This document shows, piece by piece, positions 58,549 to 64,000 of a stretch of 64,000 nucleotides of DNA. The stretch's first letter is position 1. Each line of letters begins with the position of its first letter. Below the pieces are notes generated by a model that saw only the letters and a list, made by a program, of their open reading frames with translations, ran no database searches and had not been told where the DNA came from. The DNA comes from Geoglobus acetivorans (lineage in GTDB: Archaea; Halobacteriota; Archaeoglobi; Archaeoglobales; Archaeoglobaceae), in contig NZ_CP009552.1 of assembly GCF_000789255.1 (NCBI RefSeq), forward strand, positions 992,001 to 1,056,000. Direction: 5' to 3'. The translations under genes and the position numbers were made by a program.

Positions 58549-60221
58549 TGGATATGAAGACGGTTGCAGAGTTTCTCGCAGAGGCACTTATAGCGGCAGG
58601 AGTGGAAAGGGCCTACGGCATCGTCGGGACTTCGGTCCTGGATTTTTATGACGCTCTATCCTCCCATTCCGGTAAACTTGAGGTTATAACGGTAAGGCAC
58701 GAGCAGACAGCAGTCTCTGCGGCTGATGCAGAGTTCAGGAGTTCCGGAAAGCTTTCCTGTGCGATAGTGCATGCCGGTCCCGGATTCCTCAATTCTGCAA
58801 TTTCTCTGGGCATAGCGATGAAGGACAGGGTTCCTCTCCTCCTGATTTCCGGAGGTGTAAAGAGGAGGCTCAGGGGAACAGATGCGTGGCTTGAGGTCGA
58901 GCAGAAGAGCGTTGCAGATGGTCTGGTTAAGGTTTACGAAGTTGTAGACGACGAAAATGACCTTCCTGAGGTATTTTCAAAGGTTTATGAAAGCATGCTT
59001 ACCTGGCCGTACGGGCCGGGAGTAATAGAAATCCCGGAAGACCTGTGGGATGCCGAGCTATCGTCAGTCGAACATGTTGAACCACCTCAGTTCCAGGTTC
59101 CCAAAGAGGCTCCGGAAACACATGACCTAATTGAAAAAATGAGGAATGCAAAGCAGCCTGCAATCCTTGCATGTGGGGAGCTTGTCAGAAGACCCGACTA
59201 CAATCCCGAGAGCCTGAAGGTTCTGAGTGAGAGATTATCAGCGTACGTGATAACATCGGGGAATGGCAGGGGTGCAATTCCGGAAGATGATGCGATGTGT
59301 GCCGGGAGGGTGGGATTTGGAGGAGGATCGCTAACAGCTGACAGGATACTGGAAGACTGTGATTTTCTGCTTGTACTGGGCAACGAGCTTGATGATGTAA
59401 CAACGTACGGCTACACCCTACTGCCTCGAGGAGATGTTGTTGTCGTCTCCGAGGATCCTTCGGCAGATGTGCGACCCCTGTATTACACCCGGATAAGAGC
59501 CGACCCGGCCCACGTTCTCAACGAGCTTGCCAGGAAAGCCCTGAATGCAGAAACAGCAGACAGAGAGGAGTGGGTAAAAAGGGTCAGGTCCTACACAGAA
59601 ATGTGGAATTCAACACTTTCGAGCTTCAGTTCCAAGGAAACAAAGCTTGTAAACCCGGCAAGATTCTTCGATGTTCTCAACGAAAAACTCGGCAGAGAGA
59701 GGATTGTTGTGGGTGGCCAGGGGACACACGTCATATTCGCCAACAACAATCTGAAGGTCTTCAGCCCCGGCACATACCTTGCAGCCACGAACCTCGGAGC
59801 CATGAGCTATGCACTTCCTGCCGGCATAGGTGCCAAAAAGGCAAATCCCGAAAGAGATGTCGTGGTCGTTGCTGGTGACGGAGAGATAATGATGACCATT
59901 CAGGAGCTTGAGACTGTGAAAAGAGAGAACCTGAACCTGAAAATCGTGATAGTCAACGATAACTCGTACAGAGTGCTTTACATAAAGCAGCTACTTCAAA
60001 AGCAGGGAAGAGTCTTCCAGACCATCCTGGAAAACCCTGACTTCGTCATGCTTTCAGAGTCGTTCGGAATTCCGGCGATGAAGGTCGACAGCAACGACCA
60101 GATCGAGGAGGGGGTAGAGTTTATAATCCGGGATGGACCAAGGCTGGTCGAACTGGTCATAGACAGGGACGAGATTCCTCCCCTCAACCTGAATGCAACG
60201 CTGAAGATGGGGTCAGTCTGA
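58548..60221 (+). CDS. Thiamine-diphosphate-dependent enzyme, acetolactate-synthase-like
   Basis: About 557 residues with the three-domain ThDP layout. The N-terminal PYR domain has the catalytic Glu in TVRHEQTAVSAAD (about residues 46-58). The central domain binds FAD or is structural. The C-terminal PP domain has GDGEIMMTIQELETVKREN with the GDG...N motif ending VIVNDNSY. Enzymes of this shape include acetolactate synthases and 2-oxoacid decarboxylases. Coupled to a 2-hydroxyacid dehydrogenase, it may act on the same 2-oxoacid. A start codon GTG at 58545 is the alternative. Confidence 0.88.
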   Translation: MDMKTVAEFLAEALIAAGVERAYGIVGTSVLDFYDALSSHSGKLEVITVRHEQTAVSAADAEFRSSGKLSCAIVHAGPGFLNSAISLGIAMKDRVPLLLISGGVKRRLRGTDAWLEVEQKSVADGLVKVYEVVDDENDLPEVFSKVYESMLTWPYGPGVIEIPEDLWDAELSSVEHVEPPQFQVPKEAPETHDLIEKMRNAKQPAILACGELVRRPDYNPESLKVLSERLSAYVITSGNGRGAIPEDDAMCAGRVGFGGGSLTADRILEDCDFLLVLGNELDDVTTYGYTLLPRGDVVVVSEDPSADVRPLYYTRIRADPAHVLNELARKALNAETADREEWVKRVRSYTEMWNSTLSSFSSKETKLVNPARFFDVLNEKLGRERIVVGGQGTHVIFANNNLKVFSPGTYLAATNLGAMSYALPAGIGAKKANPERDVVVVAGDGEIMMTIQELETVKRENLNLKIVIVNDNSYRVLYIKQLLQKQGRVFQTILENPDFVMLSESFGIPAMKVDSNDQIEEGVEFIIRDGPRLVELVIDRDEIPPLNLNATLKMGSV

Positions 60222-60228
60222 CACACTC

Positions 60229-60236
60229 GAGGTGAG
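60229..60236 (+). promoter_or_regulatory. Ribosome binding site of the M42 peptidase gene
   Basis: GAGGTGAG, four bases before the ATG at 60240. A strong site for this genome, where many genes lack one. Confidence 0.6.
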
Positions 60237-60239
60237 AGA

Positions 60240-61250
60240 ATGGAGCTTGTGAATAAGCTGAAAGAGCTGGCATCAATACCCGGAATATCCGGATATGAGG
60301 ATCAGGTCAAGGAAAAACTCAGAGAATGGCTCAAACCGTACACAGACGTTAAGGAGGACAGGATAGGAAATCTCATAGTTGAAGCAGGTAGTGGTGATGA
60401 AAGAATCGTTTTTATGGCACATGTTGACGAGATTGGTCTTCTGATAACAGGAATAACACCCGATGGAAAGCTCACGTTCAGAAAGATCGGCGGAATTGAT
60501 GATCGACTGCTGTATGGACGGCACGTTGATGTCATAACCGAAAATGGAAAGATAGATGGCGTGATTGGGGCAATACCGCCCCACCTCAACATAGAGGGGA
60601 GATCAGACACGGTTCCCTGGCATCAGCTCACCATCGATATAGGTGCTGAAAACAGGAACGAAGCTGCAGACCTCGGAGTCAAAGCACTTGATTTTGCAGT
60701 ATTCAAAAAGCACTTCTCAATCCTGAATGGCAGATACGTTTCCTGCAGATCCCTTGATGACAGGTTCGGTGCGGTTGTGCTTTTCGAGGTTATCCGGAGA
60801 ATTTTCACTGAAAACCTTGAACCCGGGCTGAACGGTAAAATTGTTTTTGCATTCACGGTTCAGGAAGAGAACGGACTTAAGGGGGCCAGATTTCTTGCAA
60901 ACAGCTACTCCCCAGATTACGCCATTGCAATAGACTCTTTCGGCTGCTGTAATCTTCTGACTGGAGATGTCAGACCTGGGCAGGGGCCGGTAATACGAGC
61001 GGTGGACAACTCAGCAATTTATTCACGAAAACTCGCTTTAAGGGTAAGGGACATTGCCACGAAGGCAGACATCCCCGTGCAGGTGGGTACCACAGGAGGA
61101 GGTACGGATTCCTCGGCGTTCGAACATAAAAGCGAAATTCTGACCCTGAGCGCTCCGATAAAATACCTGCACAGCGAGGTCGAGATGATGAATCTGAAAG
61201 ATATAGAAGCTCTGGCCAATCTCCTTACCCTTGTGGCACTGAAGCTCTGA
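60240..61250 (+). CDS. M42-family glutamyl aminopeptidase-type peptidase
   Basis: 336 residues. Co-catalytic metal ligands and active site: FMAHVDEIGLLITGI (His and Asp near residue 62), RSLDDRFGAVVLFEV (Asp), FTVQEENGLKGARF (general-base Glu) and ALAIDSFGC-like IAIDSFGCC. The start GYEDQVKEKL and end LHSEVEMMNLKDIEAL are usual for tetrahedral aminopeptidases. It degrades short peptides in the cytosol. It follows the ThDP enzyme in the same operon. Confidence 0.94.
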   Translation: MELVNKLKELASIPGISGYEDQVKEKLREWLKPYTDVKEDRIGNLIVEAGSGDERIVFMAHVDEIGLLITGITPDGKLTFRKIGGIDDRLLYGRHVDVITENGKIDGVIGAIPPHLNIEGRSDTVPWHQLTIDIGAENRNEAADLGVKALDFAVFKKHFSILNGRYVSCRSLDDRFGAVVLFEVIRRIFTENLEPGLNGKIVFAFTVQEENGLKGARFLANSYSPDYAIAIDSFGCCNLLTGDVRPGQGPVIRAVDNSAIYSRKLALRVRDIATKADIPVQVGTTGGGTDSSAFEHKSEILTLSAPIKYLHSEVEMMNLKDIEALANLLTLVALKL

Positions 61251-61261
61251 AATTACCCAAA

Positions 61262-61269
61262 TTTTATAT
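61262..61269 (+). promoter_or_regulatory. TATA box of the half-ferritin-like gene
   Basis: TTTTATAT about 25 bases before the ATG at 61291, supporting an independent leaderless transcript. Confidence 0.5.
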
Positions 61270-61290
61270 CCTTCAACATTCCAATTCAGG

Positions 61291-61485
61291 ATGATGGGCC
61301 CGGAGGAGATACTGGAGAAAGCGAGGGAAATGGAAAGAGATGCAATCAAAATATACACTGAAATGAAAAAGAATGCAGACCACGAAACCAGCGAACTTCT
61401 GGATTATCTCATCAATCAGGAAAAGGAGCACCTTCGAATGATTTCCGAGAGATTGAAGGCTCTCAGAATAATCAAAAGAAAATAG
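61291..61485 (+). CDS. Small half-ferritin-like (rubrerythrin-type) two-helix protein
   Basis: 64 residues. Two helices: EEILEKAREMERDAIKIYTE and then LLDYLINQEKEHLRMISERL. The Glu at about residue 16 with the ExxH (EKEH) in the second helix is half of a diiron ferritin-like site, so two copies would be needed to form a site, as in encapsulated-ferritin-type proteins. Its own TATA box supports it as a real gene. An alternative is a degenerate rubrerythrin fragment. It ends within the convergent gene by 14 bases. Confidence 0.75.
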   Translation: MMGPEEILEKAREMERDAIKIYTEMKKNADHETSELLDYLINQEKEHLRMISERLKALRIIKRK

Positions 61486-62503
61486 TGTAAAGGATTATCG
61501 CAATGCACAGGCTGATTAGCATCAAATACACTACAAGTTTCCTTCCAACCCTCCTTTCAAGGAGGTATTCACCAAACGCCTCAGTCAAGAGCGGCACTGT
61601 CGCCGAAAGCACCGTGAGTGTCAGGAGTGACAGCCATTTCGGAAGCATGCTAAGATCCGCATATTTGCTCCAAATGCCCATTGTGTAGTAAAATACCACA
61701 ATAAACTCGATTACTGCCGCTGCGACCTGAAGCGCAGAGGTCCTCTTCTGCAATTCCAGTGTTTCCCTCCTCTGTATGGATTCCAGCTTGAGATGTATTG
61801 TTTCCAGTGAGTCCCTCACCGACCTGAGCGTCTGATCAAAGCTCATTTCGTAGTACCTGAGGTTGGAAAGTACATCCTCATATTCAGGAGTCAGCTCATA
61901 CAGAAAATGTCCGTACTTCCTTGAGAGGCTCTTGAATCTTATCAGAGACTGTCCGATCTCCTCTATTTCGTCCTTGAATTTCATGTATCTGGAAATGAAC
62001 TTCCCCTTCAGAGAAGACAGCTCAAACGCCAGGTCTTCCAGCACTGATATGTCCATTGTTCCCGCATTTTCCAGAATTCTGACTGTGCGGTCTATGATCT
62101 TCGTCTCCTCCTTCGACAGGAATTCACCTCTGTTTCCCGCATCTATGGAAAGTGTCTTCAGAGCTGCAAGCTCCGAGAATATTGGTGACAGCTCGAGAAA
62201 ATCCATTTCCCGCTCAGGCTGAATCTCCACAGTGTTTTCTTCAAAACGGTAGGTTCCGAACTGGAAATCCCTGCCGTTCTCAAGCTCCCTCAGAACTATC
62301 CTGAAAGTCTCAATCGGAGCGTTCTCAAATTCCAGCTCTCCGGATGAAAGCACGATAACATAGTTCCTGTATTTCCCAACTCTGACCTCTTTGTTTTCCG
62401 CAATAACCTCCACGTTGCCCAGTTTTCTGAAACTCGGCTTTAAATCTGGTATGCTGTTCAGAACGTCTTCCAGCTCTTCTGCATGGAAAATGCTGAGCTC
62501 CAC
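61472..62503 (-). CDS. Unknown coiled-coil protein with C-terminal membrane helices
   Basis: 343 residues, GTG start with GAGGT about 8 bases upstream. The N-terminal about 125 residues may be a small alpha/beta domain. A long helical part (about 125-250, SLETIHLKLESIQRRETLEL) leads into two or three membrane helices (AAVIEFIVVFYYTMGIWSKY; LSLLTLTVLSATVPLLTEAF; VVYLMLISLCIAIILYTIFF). The layout recalls CorA/Rmd1-type membrane helices but without a GMN motif. Not recognised. Divergent from the actin-like gene. Confidence 0.7.
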   Translation of the reverse strand: MELSIFHAEELEDVLNSIPDLKPSFRKLGNVEVIAENKEVRVGKYRNYVIVLSSGELEFENAPIETFRIVLRELENGRDFQFGTYRFEENTVEIQPEREMDFLELSPIFSELAALKTLSIDAGNRGEFLSKEETKIIDRTVRILENAGTMDISVLEDLAFELSSLKGKFISRYMKFKDEIEEIGQSLIRFKSLSRKYGHFLYELTPEYEDVLSNLRYYEMSFDQTLRSVRDSLETIHLKLESIQRRETLELQKRTSALQVAAAVIEFIVVFYYTMGIWSKYADLSMLPKWLSLLTLTVLSATVPLLTEAFGEYLLERRVGRKLVVYLMLISLCIAIILYTIFF

Positions 62504-62631
62504 AGGAATAACCTCTCTTCATATTTAAAAATTTGATGAATCGATTTTCTCTATAACTCTCCGCTGTAATTCAAAAAACCCATGCTGGTTGATTGGTAAA
62601 TTTTAAAAACGCATAACCATAGCAATTATAC

Positions 62632-62637
62632 GGAGGT
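62632..62637 (+). promoter_or_regulatory. Ribosome binding site of the actin-like gene
   Basis: GGAGGT, seven bases before the ATG at 62645. One of the strongest in the window, suggesting high expression. Confidence 0.6.
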
Positions 62638-62644
62638 AATTATT

Positions 62645-63688
62645 ATGGCAGAAGGTAATGGTGGCAACGAAACAAACAAAAAGCCAGGCGTTATTCCTGT
62701 GGGTATAAAGGTCGGTTCTCAGAAAACCGTTATTGCGATGGGAGACGAGATACACGTTGAGGAGACCTGCATTAGAGAAAAGGAGAATCCCGTTACCGGA
62801 GCAAAGGACTACATCATCGGTAACGATGCTTCCGAGCTTTATGGAGATGACGTCACATACATGCTCAGAGGAGGTTTGCCGGCAACAGAAGAGGAGGCTG
62901 AACTGCTCAGAATCTTTCTCGGAGAGGTGGCCAAGAAGTACGGGATTCCTGAAAACTCCTACGTCACGTATGCCATCCCATCCACGGAGCTGGAAGAGGG
63001 CATCGCACTTTTCAAGAAGGTTGTGAGTCAGGTTCCAATCGGATGGTCGGGGAAAGAAGTCTGGAATGACTCATTTCTGGCATCACTCGCCCTTCCAGAG
63101 GGTCTGGGAATTCTCGACAGGACATACGCAGTTATAAACCTGGGCTCCACAACCACGGAATTTGTTGCCGTGAGAAAGGGTGAAATCGTATTCAGCATGG
63201 TTACCGGAGAGGTTTCGGGAGACGTGGTTGACAGGTGGATAAAGAACGAAATCATGAACCTCACGAGAGGTGCGGTTAACGTTGACCTGTCCACCGCAAG
63301 AGAATACAAGGAGAGGTATGCAAATCTGCTCGAGTGGAAAAACATAAAGGAGACGGTTCAGCTCTTCGAAAAGGGTCAGTTCACATTCAGACTTGATGAG
63401 GCTGTGAACAGACCTGTGGAAAGATATCTTGATGGACTGATAGACTTCGTGACCCTTGAGGTACTGCCATCCCTTGCAGAGTTCAATTTCAAGATTTACA
63501 GGCTGGTAACGGGTTCAGAATTCGTGCTGACCGGCGGTATGGCGAGGATTCCAGGACTCAAGGAGAAGTTCGAAACCAAACTGTCAGATGCTCTGGGAAG
63601 TGCCATAAAAATCAGAGTTCCGGATGACCCGCTGACAGCCTCAGCAAGAGGTGCACTCACGATAAGCACTCTGAGAATCAAAAAGTGA
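62645..63688 (+). CDS. Actin-like ATPase, resembling haloarchaeal salactin
   Basis: 347 residues with an actin/Hsp70-fold nucleotide site. Phosphate 1 is VGIKVGSQKTVIA (about residues 19-31), phosphate 2 is YAVINLGSTTTEFVAVRKGE (about 162-181), and the adenosine loop is EFVLTGGMARIPGL (about 302-315). ATREYKERYANL is also conserved-looking. A flexible Gly/Asn-rich start (AEGNGGNETNKKPG) precedes it. By recollection it resembles haloarchaeal salactin-type proteins more than crenactin or MreB. Followed 12 bases later by a coiled-coil gene, its likely partner. Confidence 0.82.
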   Translation: MAEGNGGNETNKKPGVIPVGIKVGSQKTVIAMGDEIHVEETCIREKENPVTGAKDYIIGNDASELYGDDVTYMLRGGLPATEEEAELLRIFLGEVAKKYGIPENSYVTYAIPSTELEEGIALFKKVVSQVPIGWSGKEVWNDSFLASLALPEGLGILDRTYAVINLGSTTTEFVAVRKGEIVFSMVTGEVSGDVVDRWIKNEIMNLTRGAVNVDLSTAREYKERYANLLEWKNIKETVQLFEKGQFTFRLDEAVNRPVERYLDGLIDFVTLEVLPSLAEFNFKIYRLVTGSEFVLTGGMARIPGLKEKFETKLSDALGSAIKIRVPDDPLTASARGALTISTLRIKK

Positions 63689-63700
63689 GCGTGAAAGGTG

Positions 63701-64000
63701 ATGTCCGCTGAAATCCTGAAAAAATGGGACCATCTGTTTGAACAGCTGAAAAAATTCGTTGAAGAGGATTTGCCGGCCCTTGAAGAAGCAATAATACAAT
63801 CTACAGAACAGATAAAACATATAGATTCCAAAACCGAAGAATTGAGGTCAGAATTCCTTGAAGAACTTGAAAAAAGAGATGATCAGATAAAGAAGATTAC
63901 GGAAAGAGTCGAAAACCTTGAAAAACTGGTAGACAGTTCAAAAATCAGTGAGCTCATCAAACAAGTGCTTTCATCAATTTCTTTCCAGAAAAAATACAAG
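63701..64000 (+). CDS. Coiled-coil protein downstream of the actin-like gene (cut by the window edge)
   Basis: The first 100 codons are in the window. The sequence is nearly all helix: MSAEILKKWDHLFEQLKKFV, then LEEAIIQSTEQIKHIDSKTE, LEKRDDQIKKITERVENLEK, rich in heptads. No catalytic or membrane feature is visible so far. It is 12 bases after the actin-like stop, so the two are probably co-transcribed; a filament regulator or adaptor is inferred. Confidence 0.75.
   Translation, partial: MSAEILKKWDHLFEQLKKFVEEDLPALEEAIIQSTEQIKHIDSKTEELRSEFLEELEKRDDQIKKITERVENLEKLVDSSKISELIKQVLSSISFQKKYK

Noticed and set aside
62504-62600. C/D box guide RNA candidate (TTGATGA near 62545)
   Set aside because: No matching D box CTGA at the right distance.

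Overview
The window is archaeal chromosome, most likely from the order Archaeoglobales (Euryarchaeota: Archaeoglobus, Ferroglobus, Geoglobus and relatives). This is inferred from gene content. It carries tetrahydromethanopterin genes (mptE, beta-RFAP synthase), Nop5/fibrillarin, the Ahb-type siroheme route to haem, archaeal-type early shikimate enzymes, a trifunctional TyrA-chorismate mutase-PheA fusion, a WtpABC tungstate/molybdate importer, AqpM, GatE and RNase P subunit 4. Genes are dense, overlaps of 1-70 bases are common, and many first genes have a TATA box 25-28 bases before the start codon (leaderless transcripts). I made no database comparison; family names rest on motifs read by eye.

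Layout. 1-5.3 kb (minus): a type IV-pilus-like secretion ATPase and membrane platform, DUF432, an MscS channel and the start of a phosphoesterase. 5.4-8.6 kb: a citramalate/isopropylmalate synthase-type enzyme, a DUF2284 protein, a DUF151 nuclease-like protein, an NFU Fe-S protein and an unknown Cys-rich protein. 8.5-15.2 kb (minus): ileS, mptE, two glycosyltransferases and an LPG-synthase-like membrane protein. 15.3-19.2 kb: a ModE-type regulator with a PBP-like sensor domain, divergent from wtpABC, with a ModE-like palindrome between them. 20.1-24.4 kb (minus): a four-gene aromatic operon. 25.0-30.4 kb (minus): a seven-gene overlapping operon (XRE-CBS regulator, degenerate E1-like protein, beta-RFAP synthase, nop5, flpA, PIN-domain RNA-ligase partner, hisS). 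30.4-37.3 kb: a metal-responsive regulator/HMA pair, a response regulator with a kinase-less PAS/GAF sensor, an NAD-kinase-like protein, a MEMO1-family protein, an acyl-CoA ligase and a MaoC protein.

37.4-43.2 kb is the accessory stretch. It holds a long coiled-coil protein, then a scarred island ending at tRNA-Val(CAC): vapBC with an apparently replaced VapC tail, an MNT nucleotidyltransferase beside a broken HEPN gene, convergent hicB/hicA, relBE, a possible frameshifted small gene, an AT-rich membrane protein and a ribbon-helix-helix ORF running into the antisense of the tRNA. No gene-free stretch exceeds about 300 bases; the largest are 38597-38822, 39458-39756 and 24358-24627, described below.

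43.4-64 kb returns to core genes: a DUF134 regulator, RNase P subunit 4, an AhbA-AhbB fusion with a SirC/Met8-type dehydrogenase and a second ADTH-synthase paralogue, gatE, an alpha/beta hydrolase, an OB-fold protein and an Lhr-type helicase. Then comes a divergent HTH regulator facing a DUF2193-DUF2180-aqpM operon, with three GTCAAC motifs between. A histidine kinase, an operon of 2-hydroxyacid dehydrogenase, ThDP enzyme and M42 peptidase, a 64-residue half-ferritin-like protein, a membrane coiled-coil protein, and an actin-like (salactin-like) ATPase followed by a coiled-coil partner cut by the window edge complete it. The most promising under-described systems are the DUF2193-DUF2180-AqpM unit with its putative operator, the actin-like ATPase with its coiled-coil neighbour, and the tRNA-adjacent toxin-antitoxin island.
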